From positions 32,820,515 through 32,884,514 of the forward strand of contig OU015528.1 of NCBI GenBank assembly GCA_907165065.1: a DNA stretch of 64,000 nt. The letters run 5' to 3'. A program made the translations under genes and the position numbers. Source of the DNA: Caprimulgus europaeus (Eukaryota; Chordata; Aves; Caprimulgiformes; Caprimulgidae). Position 1 is the first letter of the stretch. Every line of letters starts with the position of its first letter. This document shows positions 25,501-37,234 of this stretch, piece by piece. The notes beneath the pieces are model-generated. The model saw only the letters and a list, made by a program, of their open reading frames with translations. It had not been told where the DNA came from and did no database searches.

Positions 25501-28500
25501 TTAGCTTTTGGAAAGGCTTTGTGAGCTCTTTACCAAACTAATATTATTCCTAAGGCAGCAATACCTTGTTCTCCCTAATTTTCAGATTCAGCTCTTAGTG
25601 TCTTTAAATCCCTTTTATTTAAAGTAGAAAAACATGTCCTTGCATTATACGAGGTATTACCAGCAGAATAATTGGTCTGATTAACATAGTCATATACATG
25701 CCAATGAAATATAATAAAAAATACCAGAGTCCTTTCTGCACTTCTTGAATGCAATTTAAAAAACCTTACACTTCAAGATCTGGTTTTATTTTGGCTGTGT
25801 ATTACTGAAGAAACAAAGGTCCATACATATCCAAAATTATCCTGAAGAAAGTGATGACCCTGATGGAATGCAGTAGCTGCCACAGCTGTGTTTTGATATA
25901 CACTGAACAATACACATAGGAAGGTTTGTATCTCTTATGCCTTCTTGTGGAATTACTTCTTTCTCTGCTTCTTGGAGAGATTCAACTTGTCTTTTAAATA
26001 TATTGTGAAGTCAGAATTAATTTATGTACAGTTCTGTGATTTTTTCAATACACTGGAAAAAAGTTCAGTAACAGCTACAAATGCCATAGGCTTGTCTAAA
26101 GCAAACATCTTTATTTCAGATCTTCAGTATTTAGGGCCCTTTCCAAAGTCCATAGAGCTTAACAGCAAGACTCACTTCAGACCAAGCCTTCATTCTGCAA
26201 AACACTAGAACAACCTAAATACCAGTGTAGGTATGTAGACTGTTTTGTTCAAATGGGATACAAAGAACAAAAATGTGCCCTATGTATATCTGAGATATAG
26301 GAATATTCCATATATAATGCAAGTCTTTGTGTTCTAACACAGTCCCTACATGAACAAGGCAAAGCCATTTGGCCTATCTGCTCTTTGATTTTCTGTTTGG
26401 AAATAGGAATAACATTGCCATCTTAGCTTCACGGATATTATGAAAGCACAAGCAGTAAATCATTTTGGGGCGCTCCCTATATCATGGGTAAAAGGGTCAG
26501 ATACACATTCTAGCTCATACCAAATGAATGTGCAAATCCAGAGTATATGCAGTATCATTCCAGGATGTGATCCTCCCAACTTGTAGCAAGACATGATTAG
26601 TTTTGTTAGCAATGACCGCAAGATTAGATCACTATGTGTTATGTTGCTGATAGCGATGCTAAGATTTTAACAGAATTTAATAAAGAAAATGAGATGTATG
26701 TGTTTTCAGGTGAAATATTAAAAGGAACAAAAATAAGGCTGTGAGTGGAGAAATGCAAGCAGATGGAAAAACTACTATGCAAATACATGATTCATAGTTT
26801 TCCTAAGGAAACAATTGACCTGAAAAATCTAAAACTGGAATTTGGCCACAACACAGAGGCCTGCCAAAGGCCTGATCCTTCCTTACTTTGTTGGAACGAT
26901 CTTTAAAATTACACAAAGAATCCTATTTAGAGGTTTACAAGATCCCCAGTTCAGCTGACTTGCTCATTTGACTTAAGTTATAGTGCCATCTACTGTAGTA
27001 ATAGCCACAGAGAGTCCAGACAGAGTACAAAACTTCCCTCTCCTGAGCTTATTTTTCAATTATTTTCCACTGTAGCTGTAATCTAATCAAGCTATCAAGT
27101 TTAGAAGCACTCAAAATCATATGAGATATGAATATAAATAGAAGGGACACCCAGAGTTACAACAACATAGAACATGCTTTTAGGAAATCAGACAGAAGTA
27201 CAAACTACAATGAAGACTTTTTGAGGGTGTGTAACTCTTGTTTCAGAGTTCAGGATGGTCAAAAAAGCCAGCCTTTAGATACTGAAATTAGAAGGAAATT
27301 TTCCTACTGTTGGGTTTTCCCATACCTGCTAGGTTTGGAGTTTTCACAGCTTCTTTTGAAACTTCTGGGAGTGTAGCTGCTGAAGAGGATACCCCAAGAA
27401 ATGAACCATTCTGATGCAGGAGGGATTTTTTCTGTACTCTGCTCTATTAAATGCACTCTCTGCTAACCTTAACCACCTCCCTCCCAAAAAGGATGCCATA
27501 GCATTGAATCTTGTGCCCATCTGCTACAGCAAGGATACAAAGTTCTACATTTCCACACCTATCCTACTCCAATGCTCCAGTGTGATGAGCGTAGGTAAAA
27601 TATCACAGGATATTGACACTGAGATGGCAAAGACAGAACTGGGATGAAAACCTTGTCTTTTTGCAGACAACTACAAGATGCTGCAGGGACAGATGCTAAT
27701 TAGAGACCTTTCACCTGATTCAAGAAATGTGGAAACAGATCCAGAGTAGCCTCCAGAGGCTTTTCTGGCACGTTGGTGTCATGGCTGGGGCATAACCAGT
27801 TCTTAGGACAGGGACAGTTGACACACAGTCCAAAGTTTTGCAGCCCATGTGTTCATTGTGCTGCTGTAGTCTGGACAGCCCTGCAGAGTAGTCAATGATA
27901 TACAATCATCTCATTTTTCTACATGTTCATTATACCAGGAGCAATTATGTTCCAGAGACCCTCTATGTTGATGCATATGTGTAACTACACCACATACCAC
28001 TACAAAGAGAAAGGTGCTAGCACTATTTCTGTATCAGGCTTTAGTTTTCTAAACGCAACAAGAGTAATCTTCACCCTGAAGACTGAGTGAGCATTTGTAG
28101 CCTATGATTTCTGCTCATACTCCAGATAACATCCACTAATTTACTGAACCTGCAGCCAAATAGCTTTTAATATTTTCCTCAAAACCTTTGCATCAGCTTC
28201 CAAGTTGGGATGATTCATGTCTAAAACGCACCTGGTTGCATTACCAAATATCAGATCCGATACCAGTCTATATCACTTTGTGTCTTAAACTGATGGGGCT
28301 ATGTTCTTTTTGCTACCTGCTTCTTCAAACCAGCCTGCCCTTTCTGTTGATTGCTCAGACCATTTTGCAGCTGACAGCTGCACTGCAAAGGCCGTGGAGA
28401 TTTACAGTTGGTTAATTCCTTCTTTCCAGTGAACTGCATTGTATGCCCTTCTTCTTTTTGCTTGTGTTGTGAATGATTCCCCTGTTGGAATTTTTATTGA

Positions 28501-29770
28501 GCAATGGAAAACAAACAAAGAAACACATGATATTGTAGTTCACTGAGAGGTCATCTCATATAAAGACTGGTGCAAGTTGGTTGTGTCCCACATAGGGCTT
28601 CCTAAGGATTTAATTCCTTATCAGCTGTTTGAGTTTAATGCTGGGCATTTTAGTAAGCCAGTGTGAAAACACTTTGCTGCTTGAAGGCACTCTTCTCTGA
28701 AAGTCCTTTGTTGAACACATTTATAGCATGCATAGCTGAAAAAAATGTCTGTTTTTCACTGGGAATGGCATCAGAACTTCTGGGAAAAAAACCCAAACCC
28801 TAAACACTTCAAGGAACTAAAAGGCAGGCTAAGGTGCTAAGCAAGGCCATAGTTCCACAGTTGTTTGGAACTGGCATAAACCAGAATTGCCACTGAAAGA
28901 GGTCACCTTGCCCTTCCCTGACCCTTGCATGCACAGCCCTCGCCACTCCCATCTGCTCTCACAAAGGCTCATATGGCCTCATGTCAGGTTTATTCATTTT
29001 ACCATGATAATTTAGAGCCAGACCACTGCTCTGACCCAGTTCACCATGGTCTACACGAGTTATGACTTTATTGCTAATTAAGAGAGTGCCAAGGGGTGCA
29101 CAGGGACTTGCAACTACTCACTTTACAGCTGGTCACCTCTGGTGAATGTCCTCTTCTTCTCCACAGAACACCTGGACCTTGGTCATCTACAGATCACACT
29201 CAGTGCTGTTGTAGCCCCAAGACATAATTACTCCTTTGCCTTATTTTTTTCAGTTCAAAGAGTCTAAAAGAATGGGATGGCTGTGTTGAAGCTTACCAGG
29301 AGAGGGTTTTTTATTGCATGAAGCAGTGGGTGTGTGCTGCACACTCTGTGATAACATGGGCAGTGAGGGGGTTGATGAGCAGGGAGTAAATTTGTGGGAC
29401 TGTGTCGGACAGAGGGACGCACAATTCTCACGTCTCATCCACCCTGCCCAGTCAGAGGGATCCTGGAGTGAACTGTGTGCTGAATCTGCCCAGGCACAGA
29501 GGGGAGGTGCAGGCAGGAGAAGGAGGGGTTGCAAAAAGGCAGCTCCCCTTCCTCTGGTGGCAGTGTCCCCTTCAAGTACCTGGAGGACTTCAACTGTGAG
29601 CACTGGTGGACTTCAGTTCAGAAAATAAATGGAGCAGGGCTCTGGTTTACTGCTCAGGGCAGAGCAGCTGAAACTACCATGGACCAGTTCCTGTCCTTAA
29701 AAGTTGCTGCAGATCATCTTTGTGAACTGTGTGAACTTATATGATGATGATACTGAATCTACACTCAGGC
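22503..29770. other. Intergenic, no gene seen
   Basis: About 7.3 kb of AT-rich DNA without recognisable exons. A 193-codon frame that starts inside the LTR (22,373-22,954) runs on into flanking DNA and is not a gene. No clear repeat family was recognised. Confidence 0.5.
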
Positions 29771-29883
29771 CTGGGGCAGAAAATATAATTTGGAATGTGT
29801 GCCAGTAGACAGCAATGGTAATGTCCCTGCTGAAAAAAACCTGAGTTTATCTTCACAGCTATTCATTTTTAGTTGCCATAGAA
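29771..29883. repeat. Direct repeat copy A (pair with 31,242)
   Basis: This 113-nt block matches 31,242-31,358 in the same orientation at roughly nine positions in ten by eye. It includes a shared run TGTGCCAGTAGACAGCAA and AATGTCCCTGCTGAAAAAA. The repeat family is not known to me. Confidence 0.85.
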
Positions 29884-31241
29884 ACAGCTATTAGAGCCAT
29901 TTTCTATCTGGCTGACAAATCCCACATTTTCTGGTCTCTCCTGCTTTTCTTTCTTTTTTTTTTTCTTTCTGATTTTTATTTCAATGCAAAATGTCTGACA
30001 GAAACATAACTTCTACCTGAAACATGGATACAAATTTTTCATATTTGTCTGTGAAATTCTCCATTGCTCCTCATATATATGTGCTCAGTTCATAATAAAA
30101 ATACATATTTCTAGTTAAAAACAAACAAATAAACAAAAGGAATAAAGACACACATATTAAAAAATTACAGTTATAAATACTTTTCCTTTCTCTTCCACTG
30201 GAATAAAGTGAGTATCAGATCAGTATTAGGAATATATATCCCTTCTAATAAATGTAATGTAGATTACCATCTGTTCTACTAGTTTGCTCATCTTCAGTCA
30301 TCCCAGATGTGTTACAAACACAAACTAGGAGTTTGTATTTACTTACCTGCACTTTAAATTAGTCAAATTATATGTTTTTTCTGATTGTTTTCATTGATTG
30401 AGGTGCTCTTCCAATATTTCTGAATTTTTCTACTTTTCTTTTTCTGCTTTAGATTGTCCACTCATTCTAAGTAGCTCAAATACATAAGGCACTAAATCCC
30501 ATCAGCATTTACCAACTTCAGCTAATACTGCAGTGGCTGGCACTCTAGATGTCAGATTCTCACAAATTCAATAGGTGCTTTTGAAAATTTGAGCCCAAAT
30601 GTCTCCTTTTGATTAAAATAAATATCTTGGTATGCTTGCCTAACTTATACAGAGAGAGTTAATGAATATAACATTCATAAACTATATAATAAACTCAGAT
30701 TTAAAGTGTTGGGAAAATGCAAAATAATTATAAGTACTTTGTGTATATTCTGCAACACAAAATGAAGTTGGGCTAAACCTAATTCAGAATGAGACCTTAC
30801 ACACCAGAAGTTAAATATTACATGTGAAAATTATTTATTCTGAAAATACCCTTAAAATTCCTACAGAATAACCTTGTTGAGAATAAGGAATGCTTTTTCT
30901 GCTACTAAGCTGTTAACAGCAAAAGCATGTTCTATTTAGACACATGAAACAATGCTGAAGCACTTGAGAACGGCCTTGAAAACCACAACTTTTGCTGTAT
31001 TACAAGTACTCTGACAGTAAATCTGGTGGTGACACCTCGCCAGTGCACACAACTTTCATGAATTCATATTCTGCATATTTACTTCCATTTGCTGTCGTTA
31101 AATCTAAACCTTTGTCCTGAAACAACTGGAATCATTGCACACATAATTGTGTTTTATGATATGGGCAGCAGTTGACGGCCCCTCCTCTAGGACGAGACCC
31201 TCCAACCTGAACTGTAGAGCAGCAACAAGCTGCCCTACAAG
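29884..31241. other. Spacer between the two direct-repeat copies
   Basis: AT-rich sequence with no open frame of note. A segment at 30,831-30,850 (TTATTTATTCTGAA and on) resembles the bases that directly follow copy B, a possible trace of one longer duplicated unit later split by insertion or shortened by deletion. Confidence 0.4.
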
Positions 31242-31358
31242 CTTGGGGCAGAGAATCTAATTTGGAAAGTGTGCCAGTAGACAGCAACGGTAATGTCCCT
31301 GCTGAAAAAAAAATGCTGACGTTATCTTCAGAGCTATTAATTTTTAGTTGCTGTAGAA
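31242..31358. repeat. Direct repeat copy B (pair with 29,771)
   Basis: Second copy of the 113-nt block, 1.47 kb downstream of copy A and in the same orientation, with a few substitutions and small A-run length changes. Confidence 0.85.
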
Positions 31359-31542
31359 TTTATTTATTCTGAAGTACCCGCAAGACCAAACCCCCTGGCT
31401 ATCTGCACAGCCTCATTCCCTGGGCACTCTCAGGGGATGTTGGAAGGAAAACATCAAATCACATTCCTGCATTCCTCTCTGAGGTCTCTGCAGGCAGGAT
31501 GGCCCCTGAGAGAACCACAGATGGGAGCAATCCCTGTTTCCT

Positions 31543-32163
31543 TGTCCTGGTTTTGCTAGGATAGAGTTAATTTTCTTCTTAGTAGTTAGAATAGCTGTGT
31601 TTTGGTTTCAGTGTAGGATTTGTTATGAGAAGAATGTTGATAAAAGTACTGATGTTATTAATTGCCACTGCAGCTCAAGGCCACCATGTTTGGCTGGGTC
31701 ACAGCTGCATTAGGACCAGGAGGGAGAAGTGCAGTAAATAGCAAACCCCAAACTGGCATTTGGATGTGCCAATGAAATATTCCATATCATATCACATCAT
31801 GTCAGTATATTAACCAGGGCTGACTGGAAATCGAGGGTATTCTCTCGGGGATCGCTTGGGCTCACTCTTCTGGGGTTTCAGTTTGGGGACTGTCTCGGCT
31901 CTGGGATCACTGCCTGGCACAGGCTGGGCATCAGTCGGTGGGTGATGAGCAATTGCACTGTGCATCACTCATTGGTATATTCTGTTATCACTGTAGTTAT
32001 TATTATAATTTTATTTTAATCAGTAAATAGTTTTTATCTCAGCCTATGAGTTTTCTTGCCCTTTTCTTTCCAATTCTCTCCCCTACTCCCTGGGGTGCAG
32101 GGGTGCCAGGGAGAGTGAGAGATCACGTGTTTGGCTGTAAACCAAAAGGGTGAAACCACCACA
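31543..32163 (+). mobile_element. Solo LTR of an avian ERVL-type retrovirus
   Basis: It starts TGTCCTGGTTTTGCTAGGAT, followed by AGAGTTAATTTTCTTCTTAG, the characteristic opening of a very common bird ERVL LTR. It keeps the expected order: AATATTCCATATCATAT, a TATA-like TATATTAA at 31,806-31,813, GGGCATCAGTCGGTGGGTG, GAGCAATTGCACTGTGCATC, an AT-rich R region, CTATGAGTTTTCTTGCCC, CAATTCTCTCCCCTACTCCC, and an end in GTGAAACCACCACA. The TG start and CA end fit an LTR. No internal retroviral genes adjoin it, so it is a solo LTR left by recombination. Flanking target duplication is not clear. The family call comes from memory of the consensus, not from a search. Confidence 0.85.
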
Positions 32164-35100
32164 TCCCCATTGCACTTCTGCAAAGGTCCCTGGTGTAGCC
32201 TGCCCCACTGCACCTGCCTACCATACGCCCAGCTACTCCCCAAAATCTCAGTGGTACAAATGGGACACCCAGCATCTGCTGTAATCCCAGCAATGGGACA
32301 GGGATTGGGACTTGCTGTGCCACAGAAAACGCCATCCTGGCAGCAGGAGTGATGAGCTCCCGGAGGGCACAGGCATGGGCACGTCCCCTCTGTCCATCCC
32401 TAACTGCTCACATGAACATTGCTCAGCAGAGCTGCATAGAGGATGAGGACCAGGGTGAGGCAAGTTGGCATGCTATTTGAATAAGATGCATTGTTTCCCA
32501 GTTCCAGACTAATTCTGCTTATTTATAACACAATAACAATAGAAATTGCCACCCCTGAAATCTGGAAGTGACAAGTTTCAAAAAATCAAACCTGAATGTT
32601 ACGGAGGAAGCTTCTCTTGCCTGAAACTGTATCTCTAAATAGCTGAGCTTGAAGAAGAAGAAGCCTGGAGGAGACTGTTGTACCATCCCGGGCTCACTCA
32701 AGCTGCAATACATGAGTGAGTAGTGAAGAAGATTTTCAAATTCAGAGTGACTCCTGTTATCAGAAGTAAAATCAAAAAGGAAAATGAACAGAAAGATATG
32801 CAACTAAGTTATACCAGAGCTTAAAATCTTTGAGAAAGCAAAACCATCTGAAAATGGTCTTGATAGTGCTACTCCTTTGTCTGTATATGCATATAGCCCA
32901 TTCAGAGCAAGAAAGATGTGTTTAAAGCACTTAACACGTTTCGGAGGTTGCAATCAATTTAGAAGAGTAGATTAACTGCAGAAAGGTACTGCAAAAAATA
33001 GATTAGTGCCGATCTTAAGGGTGAAAATGAAGTTTTGGAGAGAGCTTTTTAAACAAAGGGAGAGTGAAGCTATCAAAAAAAAGCATGTGATTTAAAGCTG
33101 AAAATTCAATTTCATGCTTCTTCTGGAGGTAACTGAGCCTTCCGATTAGCAGCTCACATGGAAGTGGATTCAAACGGGGCAACTGAATTTATTATCATCT
33201 CTTGCACTGTACTTACTCTCTCTAATTCACCTTCCTGCCTTGAGGGTTGGGAGATCCATGCCATTTGCGAATCATCTCTTGATTACCCATAATTTTCAAC
33301 CCTGCTCTGAACCAGAGAGTGAATAGCTGAACCAAGAGAATGAGCAGGGGGGAGGAAAATGTGGAAAACTATGCTCACAAGTGTAAGGCCAGAACAATTT
33401 AATACCTACAAAAGACAGCTCTGGGCAAGAGATGAATAATACCAACTATATTCCTACAATAGCTGCATCAGTAGGAGGTCTTGTAGATGCCTTTTGGATG
33501 CAGTTTCATGTTACACTTAATCCAATCTAACTGTGAGCTGCAACCAAAAGATGAGGTAATATTCCTCCTTTCCCAGCACAGGCTGTTGCTACCTTTGTTT
33601 GGGAGTGGGAACATGACTGTCCCTCTCCTTGTCAGCCTGCAGTTACATTATAGTCAATAAAACTTGAATTTTGGCCTTTGACAGCAAGTACATAGTCAAG
33701 GATTTGAGCCTATTTGCCACCTCATTTGGACTACAACATTTTTTCACAGTTGTTGTCTTTGCAGTTTTATAAACTGAGGCATTTCAGTGGAAAAGACAAT
33801 TTCTTATAGTTTAGAGTGTACAGACTTTTACCATTTGGATTATTTTACTGGGAGAAAAACAAAACATCGTGCACAGTGGCTCCAAGCAGCTTTGGAAAGA
33901 CCAAAAGCTTCAAGAGTACAACTAAAGAAAGAAGACATATTCAATGCAGTTGGACTAACATATCTAGGACTCAAGTTTATACAACAAAACATACATTGCA
34001 GACCTCAGCTGAGCTGAGGCAACTAATTTTGAGTACTATCCCGATTAACATATTTTTTCTTATCTTACATATTTTCTTTCCATTTTGTTGTCTATAAGAT
34101 TACTGCATGATATTAAAATTAAAAGTCCATTTGAAAATTCCTGTACCATTATCAGTCTTGATTCCTCAGGGAAATTTCCAACATAAATTTATTTATTTAA
34201 TAAAAAGATATATTTTTGCTGTGTTGGTGTTAGCAAAAATAGATTACTTTCTAAAAACTTTATTATATCGAAACTGGTTCTGCCACTCTTACCTAAAGGA
34301 ATACATTTAGATGTATTTTGAAGTAATCACATACAATACAAATGGGTGCGAAAAGCATTCTCCTCCCCTTTCTCTTGCAGCAGCAACATCGTAGTAGAAA
34401 AGGCTCTGAAAGGCCTTGGAGAGGAAAGTGTGGAGAGATCTTGTGGGCTAACATGACATGTGTCATAAGGTTCTCAGAGCACCAGCTGCTCGTTTTATGT
34501 TAAAAATGAGGGTTATACTTGAATTTGCATCATTACTGTACAACAGACCAAAGGAACAATACACAAATAAATAGGCACTTGTGGATCGAGGAGAAGCAGG
34601 GACTCAATGTATAGGCCACTTTCTTATGTAGAGCTGCCAGCGTCCCTTTTTCCTCCTGCTTTTGGTATCAAGGGAGTTCCAGCTGTTGCTGTCAGATGAA
34701 AGAATATCCCACGGTGTGAAAGACGAACTGCTGGAAGACATCAGTTCATCTGCCGCCACTTGTTCTCATGGTGGGCTATGAGTTTGGAAGATGTGCAATT
34801 ACTTCAAAACTAGTTGCTTTTGCTGTCACCAACAAACATCACCTGGACTCTTCTCCCAGACCAAGATGTATCACCAATAACTCTTTCTCTCATTACCACA
34901 TTTCTATTCCAGCCCATGCTTCACCTCAGCCTTCTGAATTTTACTGGCTGAAGGCAAAATATGGTCTAAATAATTTTGAAGTGTACAAGACACGAAGCAT
35001 TAACTTCACTAGACTGGATCAATTCTAAAGTTGCTCCATGGAGAGATAATAATTCACAAAGAAGCTACAAGAAAAATGAAGACATATTTAGTAAGTCTAG

Positions 35101-36469
35101 TCATGAAAAGAACACAGCAGAAAACACACAGAACAGCTTGCATAATATTTAGTCTCCTACAGTTTACAGAATTTTCTTAACGATATGTATACAAGAATAA
35201 AAATTATCATAGCCTATTCTATAAATGGCTGTGGGCACTAAATATAGCAAGTTAAACTATTTAGAAAGGCTCCAAAGTGGAAAAGCCTCCTGAACATAAA
35301 AAACAACATGAGTTGGGGGGGGGTCCAAAGGCTTCACTGATTGCCCTTCATTATGTTAAAGTGCAAAGAGCCGATGTAGTCTCCTTTTCAAAGATCTCCA
35401 GCAGGGTCCTTTAAATGCTAGTGGCAATCCCTGAAGAAGTTTCTGAGGTGACTGTAATGACTTTCTCATTCATATTTAATTTCCTTGCTCTTTTAAACAT
35501 CCTTACAATCTATGCAGGACTTGTGCATTTATAGATATGAACTTTACTTTTAACCTGTCATCAAACACAGTATTATCAATCATAACTGTAACCAACACTA
35601 GAAGTTCAATTAAGGCTTTTTCTTTGTTCCTAACTATCATATCTTTTTTTTTCAGGTGGTACTCTGAACTTTTCCAAAGGGTAAGGGATCTGCTAGTTCC
35701 TTTAACCAGGAAACTCCAAGAGAGTTGAAAACAAACTCAATTATGGGGTTTCTGGGTTCCAGAACCATTAACACCAGGAATGACATGAGGTCTGCAGCTG
35801 ATAAATTTTAATGTGCCACAAGCTGGATAAGAACTCCAAGAATAACATCAAAGCATCTCCATGCCTGAGGTATATCCAGACTGTTGGCAGGTGTGCTCCA
35901 CAGTATATCCCTGAAAAATCTCTGATTTTTCAGCTCTTTTCTGGTCTGTTAAACTTTCCTTCTAATGCAGACTACAACATGGGGGCAGCAAGACAGTGAT
36001 GGTTTCTACCTAAGTCCTGGTAGCGTTAAGTCAGGACAGTTTGGGACATGGATGCTGACCCAGGAACTGGGAAGTACTCCCAGTCACGGAAAAAGAAATT
36101 TTGAGTCAAGCTAAAAATAACACTTAGCATTTTTATTCCTTGTTGTGATGTTTTTACATTATTTTAATTCAGTCCGAGAAACACAAGCTTCTTATTGTCA
36201 GCTCATGATATGGTAAAAAAAAGCAGCTTTATTGTTGGGTATGCAACACAATGTACAGCACAGAACATAATCTAAGACGTAGAACATTACGCACATTGCA
36301 CAATATGCTCCAGGAGACGCTCACTGGTTATGAAATCACCTGGAGTTTAAATGTGATCTGGGTCATAGGCATATCCGTTCAGAAATAATCTGAAGCTGTC
36401 TTTGTTACCCCAGCAGTTGTGAATGAACGAAAAGTCCAAAACCAACAAACCTCGATCCGACACTAATCT
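32164..36469. other. Intergenic, no gene seen
   Basis: AT-rich DNA leading up to the CpG island. No exon chain is visible. Near its right end, minus-strand AATAAA signals occur at 36,228-36,233 and 36,132-36,137, about 0.9 kb upstream of the CPSF6 start. They could end promoter-upstream antisense transcripts or belong to a worn repeat. Confidence 0.45.
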
Positions 36470-36956
36470 TCTTCGCTTGGTGACATTAAGACCGAGCTCT
36501 GTAGGAGCGGAGCGTTTCAGACCGCGGCTTCTCGCAGAGCGGCGCCTGCTTGTTCACGTCCGCTCCGCACACCCCGCCGCGCCGCGCTCCCCAGCCCAGC
36601 GCGGGCACCCCCCATCTGAAGACGGGGCGCTCTGCTTCATTTTACAGATGTTAATTAAACTCCTTTGCTATTAAGCGAGCAAGGCGCTTTTCCTCTGCCG
36701 GCACGCTCTCCCCGCAGCTGAGGCGGCGAGGAACATAACTAAGCTCCCAGCAGAGACTGCAGGAGCCCCATCTCCGGAGACAGAAGCGGCCCGACAGCCG
36801 CCTGGCAGAGCACCCGGTACGAGGCGGGTCCCGCACCGCCGGCCCCGGCCACCGCCTGCCCCTCGCACACTGAGGCGCCGCGAGCGCCGGGAAGCGCACA
36901 CGCGCGCGAGGCCGCGGGACGGGAAGCGGCCTGCTCTGGCCCCACCGCCCTCGACT

Positions 36957-37005
36957 GGGCCGGGCCGGGCCGGGCCGGGCCGGGCCGGGGCGGGGCGGGG
37001 CGGGG
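36957..37005 (+). repeat. GGGCC x6 / GGGGC x4 pentamer array
   Basis: Six GGGCC units (36,957-36,986) run straight into four G4 blocks separated by single C residues (36,987-37,005). The second half meets the rule for a stable one-nucleotide-loop G-quadruplex on the + strand and doubles as overlapping GC boxes (GGGGCGGGG) for SP/KLF factors. It lies 170-220 nt upstream of the CPSF6 ATG, next to the probable start site. Confidence 0.9.
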
Positions 37006-37044
37006 CGGCCCCCTCCCCCCGGGCAGCCGCCACTTCTGTGGCCG

Positions 37045-37078
37045 CCGGAAGCTCTCCATTCCCCGCGCGGAAGTGACG
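37045..37078. promoter_or_regulatory. CPSF6: ETS-type sites in the core promoter
   Basis: CCGGAAG at 37,045-37,051 and GCGGAAGTGACG at 37,067-37,078 match ETS/GABPA cores. The second also contains a TGACG half-site for CREB/ATF factors. Spacing and location next to the GC boxes suit a housekeeping promoter. The start-codon region (ATCATGGCGGAC) also resembles the YY1 motif often found just downstream of such start sites. Confidence 0.55.
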
Positions 37079-37174
37079 CCCTGTGCCCCGCCCCTCCCCT
37101 CCCCCCCTCCCGGCGGCGGCGGCTCCTGAGCCGGGCGCGGCTGGCGGCGGCCCGAGGCGCAGCCGGGCGGGATC

Positions 37175-37234
37175 ATGGCGGACGGCGTGGACCACATCGA
37201 CATCTACGCCGATGTGGGCGAGGAATTCAACCAG
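37175..37234 (+). CDS. CPSF6: CPSF6 exon 1 (coding part)
   Basis: Residues 1-20, starting [11 protein letters not shown]. The start context is GATCATGG. The exon ends CAG before donor GTACGC, phase 0. Overlapping GTG-initiated and antisense frames in this GC-rich stretch are shadows. Confidence 0.97.

Noticed and set aside
1-36469. Exons of CPM, the usual upstream neighbour of CPSF6
   Set aside because: No carboxypeptidase-type motif could be read in any frame, so the neighbour probably lies outside the window.
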